Positions 1 to 12,177 are shown, counted from the stretch's first letter. The stretch is 64,000 nt of DNA from Cadophora sp. MPI-SDFR-AT-0126 (GCA_020747065.1 JAGMVK010000005.1:186001-250000), one strand, 5' to 3'. Notes: a model not told the origin generated them from the sequence alone. Program-made: numbers and translations.

Positions 1-2035
1 TGATTTGCAAACTCTTCAAGGCTAGCTGCAAATACTTGGAACTTAAGATGCGATGTTGATCATTCACTGAATCAAGCATCCTGTCGTAAAGTTGTTCCAG
101 ATCGGGAGGGATATCGTTTACCTCCTGTAGTACCTCCTCCATAGAGTCGTAATCCTGCAGTCGCTTGATAAGTATCCGTACTACCAAGACAACCCAAAGG
201 AACACGCCGGAGGATCGGGTGACTATCATGTTGACCAGCCGCGAAGTGACACCAGCTTCAATCTCTTCCATTTCTCTTAGGACCGAATTGGCGTTGAGAT
301 GATCCTCAGCGTATCGCTGTATATCCGGTCGTGTGAGATCTTGAAGTCGAAGTTTGGGGCATCTTTCAAACCGCTCATAGCAGATGGGAATCGGTCTGCT
401 CGACAACAAAACCTTTATTCTCTGTGACTTTGTCGCTTCAAGCAGGAGATTGCAAAGTTCGTTCAGATCTCCGACATACTCGTCGAGGCCATCGATGACC
501 AAGCAGATTCTTATGTTTGCTGGAGTCGCCTTCAGGAGTCGCGCGAATGCTAGCTTCAGCTCAACCTCCGACAGCTCAATCGTATCATGCAACCTGCTAG
601 TGAGAATTTGTCGACATATCTCTGGAAATAAAGAGAGATCTAGGCCTGGTCGAGCGCCTAGGATCGCGTAAAGCAATGCCCGGAGCAACCCTTCGTGGGA
701 CTTCTGGAGCGTTGTGCCGGCGTACCAGAAGAAAAATGATCCCAGGACCAGCTGGGAGCGAGATTCAGAGCGAGACCATTTTCGGAGCGCGTCGTGCAGC
801 CTCTTGTCGCTGAGGAGAAACTTGATGAGGGATGACTTGCCGGAGCCTGCTTTGCCTGACACCCAGTAACAACCAGTTCCCTTTTCTAACCAATCGAGGA
901 GGCTATCCCAGGCAGTGCCATGAGTTGGCTCCAATACCCAATCGAAGGTATGCCTGTGGGCAGTTGGGATTGATTCCTGTCTCTGGTGGATCCCACGAAA
1001 GTGCAAGGCATCTAAAATAATGCTGCCGCAGTCCCTGGTTGCTTGCGTCGAGAAATTGGGCGGGCATTCCTCTCCTGAATTGGTGAAAATTGTTGACTCT
1101 TCATATTGAGTCCACTTGTCGTCTGCCACAGCGCGATAATGACTTTTGACAGATGACTCAGATCCGGAAGTGTGGACAACGGTGCTTGATGAACCGTCGC
1201 GAGGAGTAAGGATTGCAACAACAGCCTCTGAGTTTGCAACTTGATTGCGGGAGTGGATGGCAAGTGCCTCGATAATTTCATTGCTCTTGCTTCGTACTTC
1301 ATTAAGGGTAGTCGATTGCTGCGCTTGATAGGCGTTAAGGACGACCAAGAGACGGAGAGTTAGTTGAGCCCGATATTCCACATGCCGGTCTCCCAGGCCG
1401 TCCAACCTGTGTTTGTTCCAAATTGTCTTGAACGATATCTTCCCTCTTTTCCATCCGCTTCTAAACTTTTGCTTATTTTTTGCAGTTTTGGAACCAGGAC
1501 CGTCATCAATAATCGCTTCAGGACTATGGCCCTTAATAAGACTTCCGTTAGATTCCGGTTCGGCATAGTGGCATTTATCCGTCTCTACTTGCTTTGCCTG
1601 ATCAATGAGCTCTTTCTTAGCAGCTAGGCCCGCTATGTCTTGGGTGTTAACATCCTCGTGCTCATGCTCAGCCTCGCCTCTCTCGTCGGCGATATGCCGA
1701 TAGCCAGTCTTCTTGGTATTTGTGCTCTTGAACTCGTCGTCAGAGATCAAAGATTGAGTGCAGTCTAATATCTCCTGTGAGATTTCCCTGCACTGTCGGG
1801 CTACATCGATAAGCCCGCTCTCCTCATCCGTGAGAGCACGTGTTTCCAGGTGTTTGTAGCGTTTCAGCAGCCCCGTATTGATCTTCTCCAAATCCATAGA
1901 GAGTCGATTGAGGTGCTTTACTGAGTCGGTTGAACCTGTCCTGATAATTTCTTGGGTCTCTCTATAGACCTTTGCTCCAAAGTCAAGCAGTTGTGCCACA
2001 GAGCTGGCAAGGCTGAGCGCAGTCAGAGGTTCCAT
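1..2035 (-). CDS. NACHT-domain NTPase (STAND/NLR-like), 5' part only
   Basis: The reading frame is open from the ATG at 2035-2033 to the window edge (about 678 codons) with no stop or obvious intron; the C-terminus lies outside. The N-terminus starts MEPLTALSLASSVAQLLDFG, which is typical of the N-terminal domain preceding NACHT in many fungal STAND proteins. A Walker A motif, GKAGSGKSS, follows at about residue 395 (near position 845), then a Walker B-like LVIDGLDEY and an LLSSRP sensor segment. In this family the NTPase switches on oligomerisation, and members act in allorecognition or immune-like cell death. The repeat or effector C-terminus that would define specificity is not visible. 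The family call is firm and the function is inferred from the family. Confidence 0.85.
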   Translation of the reverse strand, partial: MEPLTALSLASSVAQLLDFGAKVYRETQEIIRTGSTDSVKHLNRLSMDLEKINTGLLKRYKHLETRALTDEESGLIDVARQCREISQEILDCTQSLISDDEFKSTNTKKTGYRHIADERGEAEHEHEDVNTQDIAGLAAKKELIDQAKQVETDKCHYAEPESNGSLIKGHSPEAIIDDGPGSKTAKNKQKFRSGWKRGKISFKTIWNKHRLDGLGDRHVEYRAQLTLRLLVVLNAYQAQQSTTLNEVRSKSNEIIEALAIHSRNQVANSEAVVAILTPRDGSSSTVVHTSGSESSVKSHYRAVADDKWTQYEESTIFTNSGEECPPNFSTQATRDCGSIILDALHFRGIHQRQESIPTAHRHTFDWVLEPTHGTAWDSLLDWLEKGTGCYWVSGKAGSGKSSLIKFLLSDKRLHDALRKWSRSESRSQLVLGSFFFWYAGTTLQKSHEGLLRALLYAILGARPGLDLSLFPEICRQILTSRLHDTIELSEVELKLAFARLLKATPANIRICLVIDGLDEYVGDLNELCNLLLEATKSQRIKVLLSSRPIPICYERFERCPKLRLQDLTRPDIQRYAEDHLNANSVLREMEEIEAGVTSRLVNMIVTRSSGVFLWVVLVVRILIKRLQDYDSMEEVLQEVNDIPPDLEQLYDRMLDSVNDQHRILSSKYLQLALKSLQI

Positions 2036-4047
2036 GGTCATAAAATTGTCAAAAGTGACTGCGAGAGGCTTTACCACACATTACAAGTATGAATCGGATC
2101 GTTTGTGTCCCTTTATGTCTTCGCAGGGAGGCAGCTAGTTATACAGAAAAGTATGATCGCGGGTTTTGCTGATGGTGATGATCATTATAATCGAGTGGGT
2201 GGCCGCTGACTAAAGGATGACAATGACTCTGTGCTTGCTTAGCCACCAAAGGAACAACAGCGCATCGCGGGGCTGACGAGAAGTTGAATCTGCCTAAGCT
2301 AGTCCGTGAGATGTAAACGACCAACCAGTACACGCGTCCTTGGGCATATTCGGAATAAAAGGCTTCAAAAGAGGAGCCGGTTTTTGCTCCCTTTTCAACG
2401 CCAGCTATTGTCAAGCGCCATTGCAATGATTGGCGATAATATAATACTTACTTTATCAAGACTTATATTATATCATAATGTAGGCCTTATATGCCAAGTA
2501 GAAAGTAAGAAAGGAACGGGATGATATACAAAAAGCTTATTGAACTAATCTCATTTAGCGGTCTTATATTTCCCAATTAGGAAGTGCAGTTGTAGTGTTT
2601 CAAAGCCAGCCTTTCGTCACAAGATAAAACATAATCGATAAAATGAGTTGTAATAAAGAGATTGTCATGTGTGGGAGTCGTTGCGGGGCAGCATGGTCAC
2701 GTAGGAGAGCCGAGGGTTCTAGGGTAGTTCTTATCCTAGGTGTACAACCCCTCATGCCGATGTTACAGCTCTCACGCTATACCTCCTGTATATATTCGCT
2801 TCTCCTCTAGACTTCTTAGAAGGCCAGAGTTCAGTTCTTCTTTGAATAACTACATTGGTCGGGAACCCCTGAAGCTTTGCCTACCGTGACACTCCATCTT
2901 ACAGAGATTTAAGAAGTCGATCGAATAATGAGATTAAGAAATAAGATATTTAGATTATAACCAGTACGGAGCAGGAGGGAATTTATAGAGGAAGGAGAGG
3001 TACTCTCCTCAGGAGTATCTATATTAACCTGATTTATATTATTGACAAAGTACTAAGCATATTTTTAGAAAGTATCTACTTCAGACTCTAAGAAAATATT
3101 TAGATTCCTGGAGTACCTTCATTGAAATTTAAGGAAAATAATATAAGAGAACGGAAGTCAGGGTAAGTGTGATTAGCTAAAAAGCGAGAAGTCAAAACAC
3201 GTGATAATATAATAGATATCAGGATACTTAAGAGGCTCAGGCTACTCATGCGAGTCGACTGAGGTGAGGCTGAGCTGAGGGTGATTAGCGCCTGAGCAAG
3301 AGCAGCAAGTTTACGAACTCGATACGGCGCGCTCAAGAAAGAGGAAATTGATTCATAATACCCGAGAATGCAGCAATCTCCAAATCACCAACCTCCCCAA
3401 AGACTTATAGACTAACTCCGGAATTATACTAACAGTCTATCTACCGTCTCACTCCGCCTCCTAAAACAGAATCCTCACACTTACTACCTATCCTCCACTC
3501 TACGACGCTCCACTTCCAAAGCTTTGTAGGTACAGGACCAGTCAACAAGGAAAATTCTTGATCAAACACTTTGAGAGGTAATATTCAGATCCTAATACTT
3601 CGTTTTATCGATTTTCGCATTTTGAACTCTAAATATCAATAGATTTCTGCGTCGATCTCATCTTCTCTTCCAATACGAGACGATTGTCGGAACTGTGATT
3701 TGATGTTTAGCCGTCGTGATTAACAGGAAGCGAGGATGTTTATCCGGCCAAATCGGGTCCGTGGAATACAACGATTAGAACGACTTGCCAGCTTCTGGTC
3801 TTCAAAACATGCGAATAATCGCAGCACGATATCAATACCGAATATCGACATTCCAATCATATGAATAGGTATTGGTTTGGAAAGATCCACTTTGATACCA
3901 CTAACAGTCCTTTAATCCAGAGACACGCCACCAGAACGTCTAAGAACACCTGACCGTAACACTTAGTCGTCAGATGCCCTGACATATTTGCAAACCCTCC
4001 CATCTGACACAATCCAGCCGAACAACCATTCCCCAAAAGCCTCTCCA
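2036..4047. other. Gene-free stretch, AT-rich core at about 2430-3330
   Basis: No convincing coding sequence is seen on either strand. The part from about 2430 to 3330 is rich in TA/TAT runs and much more AT-rich than the neighbouring genes, as in DNA degraded by repeat-induced point mutation. No terminal repeats or transposase motifs could be recognised, so a mobile-element origin is only a possibility. The first few hundred bases above 2035 hold the NACHT gene promoter. Confidence 0.4.
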
Positions 4048-5639
4048 TCATGCATCCTCCCCAATAACCTCCCCAATCGCCTCCCTCAAAATCCTAATCC
4101 CCTCCTCCATATCCGCCTTTGTAATATTCAACGGCGGAATAAACCTCAGCGTATCATAGATACTAGTCGTCAAAACCAGCATATCCCTCTGCAAGCACTT
4201 CTCCTGAATCCTCCCCGCATAGCCCTTACCAGGCTTACACTCCAACGCCAACATCAATCCCAAACCGCGAACATCATAGACCACCTTTCCCAAGCCGTCG
4301 ACATCGTCGCGCACCTGCTCTAACGCAGATCGCAACTCCGCACCTCTAGCTTCGACGTTTTGGAGGATTTTCTCTTCTTTGAAAGCTTGCAGGACTGCGA
4401 CGCCAGCAGCGCAGGACACGGCGTTACCCGCGTACGTCCCGCCCATGGACCCAGGCTTCTGGCGATCCATCAATTCCTTCCTCGAGGCGATGGCAGACAG
4501 GGGGAATCCATTCGCGATGCCCTTCGCCATGACCATGATATCCGGCCTCACCCCATAGTGCTCTACAGCGAACATCTTCCCCGTGCGTCCAAAGCCGCAC
4601 TGAACCTCGTCTAACACCAGCAAGATATCATTCTTGTCGCAAATCTCTCTCACTTTCTCCAGGTATCCTTTTGGAGGCGGCACGTACCCGCCTTCGCCGA
4701 GCACGGTCTCGATAAAGATGGCGGCCGTGTCGCTAGGCGCGGTCTCGCGCTTGAGGAGGAGCTCGAGCTGTGTGATGGGGTCCATGCAGCAGTTTTGGAA
4801 GTTAAACTTGTTGCTGGTGGAGGAGGAGATGGAGCATTGGGCGCAGTAGGGGAAGGGGATGGAGAAGACGCCGGGCATGAGGGGGGAGTAGTTCTCGCCG
4901 TAGATGGTTTTGGAGCGGGTCATGGCCATGGTGCCGAAGGTGCGGCCGTGGTAGGAACCTTGCATTACGATGATGTTTTGTTTTTTTGTTGCCTGTTTGT
5001 CGGGGTTAGTGTATGTTCGTTTCTATGGTTTGTAATAATAATGAAATGAAGCGAGGATGTATCGGCTTGGGATTTTCAGTCATTGGACATTGTCACATTG
5101 CGTCTGACACTGATCCATTGGCCTCCCTCCCTGTCATCAAACTCATCACAAGAACGAGAAAAGAACAAAACGAGCAAACCGAGCAAACCGAGCAAAACGA
5201 GCAAAACGAGTAAAAATTGGAAACAAGATGAAGGGAGACTTGAAGAAAGGGAAAATCCACTCACATGCCTCGCCAACTTAACCGCCGCCTCCACCGCCTC
5301 ACTCCCCGAATTCCAAAAGAAAAACGCATCCAAACTCTTGTCCGGCATAACTGGCAAAAGCCCCTCCACCAAATCCAGATACGGCTTCTGGAACGCAATG
5401 TTCACCTGTCCGTGGACCAGCGTGCCGACTTGCTTCTGCGCCGCGGCCGTCACGCCCGGGTGGCAGTGACCCAAGTTCGTTACACCTATGCCAGATGTGA
5501 AGTCCAGCATGCGGCGGCCTGATGCTGTGACGACGCGTGAGCCTGAGCCTGAGACCAGGACTTCGGGGGTGAGACGGCCGATTCCTTTGGCGATGTGTTG
5601 GGTGCCGAATTGGACGAGTTTGGAGAGAGGGGGAGGCAT
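4048..5639 (-). CDS. Class III PLP-dependent aminotransferase (GABA/acetylornithine aminotransferase type)
   Basis: Two exons, 5639-5265 and 4992-4048, give 439 aa, the usual length for the family. The 272-nt intron has a GTGAGT donor and an ACAG acceptor in phase 0, and joins KLARH to ATKKQNIIVMQGSYHGRT. Class III fold I features are in order: FTSGIGVTNLGHCHP near residue 50, the cofactor-phosphate segment FFFWNSGSEAVEAA, the GSYHGRT motif, LVLDEVQCGFGRTG with the PLP-binding Asp, VMAKGIANGFPLSA with the Schiff-base Lys, and GGTYAGNAVSCAA. It should transfer the omega-amino group of a substrate such as 4-aminobutyrate to 2-oxoglutarate; the exact substrate cannot be read from sequence. There is no clear mitochondrial presequence. 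The intron carries a 9-bp tandem repeat, listed separately. Confidence 0.9.
5171..5215. repeat. Intronic 9-bp tandem repeat, 5 units
   Basis: Five units in exact register, CGAGCAAAC twice, CGAGCAAAA twice and CGAGTAAAA once, inside the aminotransferase intron. A degenerate sixth unit (AGAACAAAA) lies just before. The array has a strong strand bias, being C/G/A without T on the + strand. Confidence 0.9.
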
Positions 5640-7199
5640 GGTGATGGTGATGGTGATGGGGATGGGGCTTTTGGGACTGGGTGTGGAGGGTGGTGGAAGT
5701 GTGGTTTGTTTGCTTGATTCGCTTGGTTCCTTGGTACGAGAGGGGAAGCCTGTGAGGAGTGAATAAGGTCGCTGGAATTGCGAGGCGAGACTCGGTCGGT
5801 ACTTGACTTCAAGATTGACAAGTGATTTGATGGCCAGATCAGATAAGCAGATCTCAAAGTCTCCAAAGTATAGTACCTTCGATTATCCAAGTCCTGTCTC
5901 GAACTAGCTCCCATGATGCCCAGACATCGAGTTTCAGTGGGGTCAACCTCTAAATAGTGGAGACCTACCTAGATCCAACCAATTAAGGGCGCCGCATATG
6001 TCATTGAGCAGTAACCTTGGCACGACAAACTCTATGGAGGTACTCCGCATAAATACTGTAGTTAGAAACAGAGGTTTATTTGTAGATAGATTTATCTTTC
6101 ACTACCATCTGCAGAATGTTCCCGTTTGATAAACCCCCCCCCCGTATATACGGCTAGGCTTGGCCTCCGTTTTTGGAACAAATGGGTGGGAATCCGTTTG
6201 GATCTTTCCAATTTCGAAGCCCTGGGTGAACATCCTCACGTATCGGTTGAATCGATCAAGGCACTTGCAGAAGATCAAAGTCAGAACTGAATCAAAGTAC
6301 TAATTTCACTACACCCAACGATGTAAATCAAATCCAGTCTTTGGAGTCACTTTGAAAATAGTGGTAGCTTGAGCTCCAGCTAAGTTTTTCCTTTATTTTG
6401 GCATGGAGTGCGTGGACAGAAACACGATATTCTGGTACCTGGGCCAAAAAAATACGGCCATCTTCTATGGCAACTGATAGGGATAGTAAATAAGACGGCT
6501 GATCACCATATCATAATTCCTGTAATCGTCCCGGGACAGGAAGCGAGATCGTCACGGAAGTCCATTGATATCTGGAGTGTAGATTTCGAAGCCCTATTAG
6601 AGTATTGAAACCTGAAGATTACCTCTCAAGGCCATCTGGCCAAGAATTATTTTGTTCAAAGATTGGAGGCTGAGTATGTACCTACTACGGTGACCGAGAA
6701 AGCTTTTGGAGTGGAGTCTTGTTGAGGGGCGGATGAATATGTGAGGATTTCTGTTTTCGGGGGATGCAGTAAGGTAGAAGCCGAACTGTCGTGTTGATCT
6801 CTAGAGGTGATCTATAAGCATTTGAAGATTATAGTTGTGGAGATTGGGATATACTTCATTATCGGGTATTCTGTGGTTTGTTTTCATTTACTCGTAGCAC
6901 TATTGACTCTTGTAGAATGGAAAAACCCAGCTATTATATTTTTGAGCAATTTTGAATACCAAGAAATCCCATAGGTTTGAAGCATCTAAGAACGACTCCA
7001 AATATTATTTTGACATTGAAGTTTTCGCCTATTTCCAATCATGTTGTTATGATGTCGTCAATGAGTCGACTTCTCTGACTCGATCAATCGGCAGAACCTC
7101 GTGACTCACCCCACCATGAAATATATTTCCAAAACTTCAACCCCGCCATCGCGTCTCGTCCCTCTTCTCTCTACAACAAAGCAACAACAAAACACAATC
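5640..7199. other. Intergenic: divergent aminotransferase / LysRS upstream region
   Basis: About 1.56 kb between two divergently transcribed genes. It holds a GATGGT-type trinucleotide run (about 5638-5665) and a poly-C tract (about 6135-6144). A pyrimidine-rich stretch and a CAACAA-rich leader precede the LysRS start. The short open frames, for example 6408-6608, show no recognisable domain and I do not call them. Confidence 0.5.
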
Positions 7200-9364
7200 A
7201 TGGCGGACGCACCAGAAGCTTCCGCTCCTCCCACCGAGGCCGTAGCCAACCTCCATCTGGACGAGGTCACTGGCGAGCGCGTCTCCAAGTCCGAACTCAA
7301 GAAGCGCCAGAAGAATCGCCAGAAGGAAGAGGAGAGACTCAAGAAGGCCGCTGCAGCACCACCCAAGCCTGCCGCAGTCAAGAAGAGCAATGCCGAAGCT
7401 GACGAGAAGGAATTGAATCCAAATGTATACGTTCCCTCATGCTCTCTAGTTTTTCTCAGCGCGCATTGAAATGAGGGGCATACTGACAGCGGGGGTAGCA
7501 ATATTTCGAGATTCGGTCGCGTGCCATCGAGAAGCTCCGCAAGACCAAGGAACCCAATCCATACCCTCACAAGTTCAACGTCACATACAAGCTGCAGGAT
7601 TTCGTCAAGGATTACGGTTCCCTCAAGTCGGGCGAGTTTAAGAAGGAGGTTGAGATCAGAATCGGTGCTAGAATCTTCAACAAGCGGGCGTCGGGAAACA
7701 AGCTGGTGTTCTACGATGTTGTCGATTCGGGCGTCAAGGTTCAGGTTATGTGTCAAGTTCAGGAAGCAAGTCCGGATGGAGTTCCCTTCGAGCAACAGCA
7801 CGAGCATCTCCGTCGCGGAGACATCATCGGCATTGTTGGATATCCTGGACGTACGGCACCCAAGAGCAAGATTGAGAAGGGCGAGGAGGGAGAATTGTCT
7901 ATCTTTGCCACGGAGATCATTCTGCTCACACCATGTCTTCACCAATTGCCGGACGAGTACTACGGATTCAAGGACCAGGAGCAACGTCACCGCAAGCGCT
8001 ACCTCGATCTTATTATGAACCAACCTACTCGCAACGTCTTTATTACTCGCTCCAAGATGATCAGCTATATCCGGAGATACTTCGATGAGCAGGAATTCGT
8101 TGAGGTTGAGACTCCCATGATGAATCCTATTGCAGGAGGAGCAACTGCCAAGCCTTTCAAAACTCACCACAATGATCTGAATATGGATATGTTCATGCGT
8201 GTTGCACCAGAGTTGTACCTCAAGATGCTTGTGGTTGGTGGCCTTAATCGTGTCTATGAGATGGGACGTCAATTCAGAAATGAAGGCATTGACCTTACTC
8301 ACAATCCCGAGTTCACCACTTGCGAGTTCTATATGGCCTATGCAGATGTCTATGATATCATGGACATGACTGAGGAATTGGTCTCGGGTCTTGTCAAGCA
8401 TATCACTGGAGGTACTGTCACCAAGTATCACACTCAGGCTGGTGAAGAGTAGTAAGTGGAATTTCTTGATCCGTCTGAGAAAACTTCATTTTAACATGAG
8501 ATGTAGTGAAGTCAACTGGGCCGCTCCTTGGCGTCGTGTTGAGATGATTCCAGCTCTCGAGGAGGCCACAGGGGAGAAGTTCCCACCAGGTAAGGTCCCT
8601 TCAGACTCAATCTCCAGCAAATATCACTCTATGCGAAGACGAATCTAACCACTTAATCAGGCGACCAATTACACACGCAAGAAACTAATGAATTCTTCCG
8701 TCGCGTCCTTAAGAAGATGAAGGTTGAGTGTTCACCACCTCTGACTAATGCCCGCATGCTCGACAAGCTAGTCGGCGAATTCATCGAAGAGACCTGCATC
8801 AACCCTACCTTCATCACCGGACACCCGCAAATGATGTCCCCTCTGGCAAAGTACCACCGCAGCAACCCAGGCCTTTGCGAACGCTTCGAAGCCTTCGTCT
8901 GCAAGAAAGAGATCGTAAACGCGTACACCGAATTAAACGACCCATTCGATCAACGCTTGCGCTTCGAGGAGCAAGCGAGACAGAAGGACCAGGGTGACGA
9001 CGAGGCTCAGATGATCGACGAGAACTTCTGCCAGAGTCTGGAGTACGGCTTACCGCCTACAGGAGGCTGGGGAATGGGTATCGATCGCCTGGTCATGTTC
9101 TTGACCGATAACTACTCCATCAAGGAAGTACTAGCGTTCCCCTTCATGAAGGAAGATGTTAGTGCGAAGAAGGAGAAGTTGGCAGCGGAGGAGGTCGGTG
9201 TCCAGCCGGTGGCGGAGGAGGGTATTCGTAAGTACTCTAGTTTTCTTGGTGCTTTGGTTTCGGATTTGGATGCGGCAGGGATGGCGGGGACGGTGGGAGT
9301 TGCTCTTGTGGGTCTTGCTGTTGGAATCATGCTGACTTTGCGGTTTGGCACAGCTCATAAGTAG
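7200..9364 (+). CDS. KRS1: Lysyl-tRNA synthetase, cytosolic (class IIb)
   Basis: Five exons, 7200-7424, 7499-8451, 8507-8589, 8661-9227 and 9354-9364, give 612 aa. The ATG at 7200 begins [11 protein letters not shown] and is followed by a Lys-rich helix ([16 protein letters not shown]) typical of eukaryotic LysRS N-termini. An OB-fold anticodon-binding domain follows. Motif 2 is [13 protein letters not shown] with [12 protein letters not shown], and motif 3 is [16 protein letters not shown]. The enzyme charges tRNA-Lys in the cytosol. The last intron (9228-9353) has a perfect GTAAGT donor and a GCTGAC branch site 17 nt before CACAG, giving a C-terminus EEGIPHK. It is 126 nt long, a multiple of three, and lacks a stop, so its retention would insert 42 residues including a hydrophobic segment. 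Confidence 0.95.
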
Positions 9365-10001
9365 ATACGCTATGGCACAGGTACTCTAGAAGCATGTTAT
9401 GGAGTTTCTTGAGTTGAGTCCAATGAATCGAATCGGCTGTGAAACAAGCATCATCCCTTGACTGATTCGATTCTCCAAAGTGACTCTTGCAATCATGAAG
9501 ACTCCCTGCTTTTTTCCTCTTCTTCGCTGTGATATCTTGTAGGGGTTGTAATTATACTCCAGACCTTACCTGCTTACCCAACCCTGCAAACCCGACCATA
9601 ATCAGAATTAGATATGACATTTAGAATGATTGAAATATTGCATGCTTCGCCCCCTTTTCCTCTCTTCCTTATCTCTTTAAAAGTATCCAAGTCTCCAACA
9701 TCTCTCATATCTCATATCCCCTCTCAGCCATGACAACAGTGCTTGCTTGTTAAGCTGTACGGTACAATTGATGTAAAACTCGAGATCCTTCAACAAGTCA
9801 AAAGCTTCCATTCGCATCTTGATCTGAACTAGGAGATTGAATATATTTGTAGAGCTGAGAATTAATATCCCAGAATGGATATCTAAACGCCATCGCCGTC
9901 GCCCATCTTCTATGCCGCTAAAAGTACAACACAATACACCTTCCGCCCCTCCCTTCTAATTGATTTATACACTTTCTTTGTACATCCACACATTTCTCAA
10001 C
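9365..10001. other. Intergenic between convergent LysRS and COX15 genes
   Basis: The 3' flanks of two convergent genes. The sequence is pyrimidine-rich on the + strand in 9640-9720. No gene or repeat is seen. Confidence 0.5.
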
Positions 10002-11680
10002 TTACGGACTCCCCGCCAACCCTCCAGTGGGCGGCCCACTCCTCCTCAAAGCTCCTAAATCAGCCTTGATTGCTTCCTTTCCCAGCCCAATCATCCTCTG
10101 CCCCTGTACCCCCCTAACAGCACTCAAACCACTGACTCTCTTCTCCACCAACCTCATCGTTGCCCTGGGAACCCACACCCTACCGCCGAGGACCAAGACG
10201 CCCGTCAAAAGCGCAAGACTCCCCGCTTGATGCGCCGCCGCAAGAGGCACAGGCACCATATAAATCAACGTGCTAATCCCCAGCGCGACTTGCATCATTA
10301 ACAGATGCACGACACCCAGCATACCTTTCCTCGCTGAATTAGGGAGAGCAGCTCGCACTTTGCGGTTCATGCGTGTGTATGCCCATAATGCCAACACGGC
10401 TGTGAACGTTGTAGTGGCGAGGGCCCGGTGGTCGAGTTGTACCGTGCTGGGGTTCTCGAGCATATTCCGCCAGACGATGTCGGATTGATCGGGGCGGTGG
10501 CTGTAGAATGGGTCGATGAGCTCGGATTTAGGCGGGTGCAAACCGACGCCCATGCGGGGGAATTCGTTGTAGATCAGTCCTGCATCCAAGCCAGCGACTA
10601 GACCACCGGACATGGCGGTCGTGAAGACGAGGAGGGCGAGCCCGGCGACGGATTTGCGGAAGGGGGAGAGGGTTGAGGAGAGTAGGTGAGTGAGTTGAGC
10701 GTGGGCGCGGGTGGGGTTGGCGAGGTAGCTGTTCGTGCGGAGGATAGAGAGCCCATTCCAGAGCATTGCTGTGTAGCAGAGGAATGCGGCGCCGAGATGG
10801 GCAGTAAGTCGGTACTGGCTTACTCGAGGATGGGAGCCAGGTGCGAATAAGTCGTCTTTAAGACCGCTCTTCACCATATACCATCCTAGTGCTCCTTGTC
10901 CTGCTATCAGGCCGCTTATACCGAGGAGGCGTAGGGACATGTTTCTTGAGACCTTGCCTCGTGAGACGAAGTAGATGGCGGGTAGTACGAAGGAGAGTCC
11001 GACGAAGCGACCCCAGAGTCGGTGGCCCCATTCCATGAAGTAGATCTTCTTGAATTCGGCGAGAGTCATGTGGGGGTTGAGGAGCTTGAATTCGGGCGAG
11101 GCGCGGTATTTGCTGAATTCAGAGTCCCAGTCTTCTTGGGAGAGAGGAGGGAGGGATCCAGTAACTGGACGCCATTCTGTTATGCTGAGGCTGTGGAGAG
11201 TATTAGCCAATGCTTCTGTCCGGTAATGGTTGCTTTGGGTTGCCTTGGGGCCAGAATAAAAAAATGTGCCTACCCAGACTCCGTTAACCTCGTCAATCCA
11301 CCGAACACCACAATCCCAAACACACTCCCCGCGGACGCCAATAACCAGTACCCGACAGCATTACTCGACGTTTCTGGCCAAGAGCTCTTCTTTCTCTCTG
11401 AAGCATCCTTATTCCTTGCCTCTTGCGCCGCCTTTCCCTCAGCCTTCTTTGAGATATATATCGTCTCGCTCAGGTTACTCAGTGGTGATTTCTTGCTCGC
11501 TGCAGAGTCTGCGAATGCTGTATTGCTATTGAATCGGATAGTCCGCGACAGGTTCAACTTCCCGGGCGTCTTGACTTTGGAGAGAACGGAGGGGCTCTGG
11601 CGAAGACATCGTTGGCAGATGAAGAAATCGCTTGTGAGTTTTGGACCAGCTCGCCGTAGACTGGATATCAGGGAGGCCAT
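10002..11680 (-). CDS. COX15: Heme A synthase COX15 (mitochondrial inner membrane)
   Basis: Two exons, 11680-11274 and 11190-10002, join in phase at GGLTRLTESG|LSITEWRPVTG and give 531 aa. COX15 oxidises heme O to heme A for cytochrome c oxidase. The N-terminal 80 residues are Arg/Ser-rich with few acidic residues, as in a matrix presequence. Conserved heme-ligand histidine contexts are visible: MEWGHRLWGR, YRLTAHLGAAF, VQLDHRALATTTF and LAAAHQAGSLALL. Several hydrophobic helices lie between them, matching the eight-helix COX15/CtaA fold. An upstream in-frame start at 11788 exists, but the presequence-like MASLISSLRRAG start at 11680 fits better. The gene is divergent from the transporter-like gene, with about 500 bp between start codons. 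Confidence 0.95.
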
Positions 11681-12177
11681 TTCGGACTTGACTGTTGGGC
11701 TTGTTTTGATCCTCAAGAGAGGAAGAGTGAGGAATTGAAATGCCAGACAGACAGACAGCTCATTAAGTGAAGTGGTTCGATTCTTCAAAAGTCCAACCTT
11801 GAAGATTATGTAAGAGAGGGTCCAACATGGTCAGCACCATTTCATTGGCGAATTGCAAACCGCGGGCTTGGCACGCTGATATGCCGATGTCTGAGCGGGA
11901 TCTTCTCAGGGGTTCAGGTGCTGCAATGCTGCACCTCCACTGCCTCATCATCCACGCAAGCTGTCAGGCTGTTGGGTATTGATGCTCGACGACGACGGCA
12001 ACAGCACATCTATTCTTTGACATCCCGTCTTTAATACTATAAGAATAAAGCGCTCATTTCATACGACTTCGAATATCAATGCACTCTTTCTGCAATTCCA
12101 TTGTCCCAAGCATGTTTTGGGATTGAGCGATATCCACTTACCAACTCTCCCCGAACACGAACCATCCGCTGGAACTC
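11681..12177. promoter_or_regulatory. Shared upstream region of COX15 and the transporter-like gene
   Basis: A 497-bp interval between two divergent start codons, so it must hold both promoters. It contains a repeated CAGA motif (11739-11755) close to the COX15 start and an AATAAAG-type AT-rich element near 12040. No specific factor site could be assigned. Confidence 0.5.

Noticed and set aside
2430..3330. AT-rich stretch considered as a transposon copy
   Set aside because: No terminal repeats, target duplication or protein motif could be seen; left as AT-rich DNA only.
5486..5914. 142-codon Ser/Pro-rich - strand frame upstream of the aminotransferase
   Set aside because: Overlaps the true first exon in another frame; low-complexity GATGGT run creates the open frame.
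7106..8431. 441-codon open frame on the - strand across the LysRS gene
   Set aside because: It is an antisense shadow of LysRS exons 1-2; the + strand carries class II synthetase motifs and good splice sites.
11022..11738. 238-codon + strand frame opposite COX15
   Set aside because: Antisense to COX15 exons and its intron; COX15 has conserved heme-ligand motifs.
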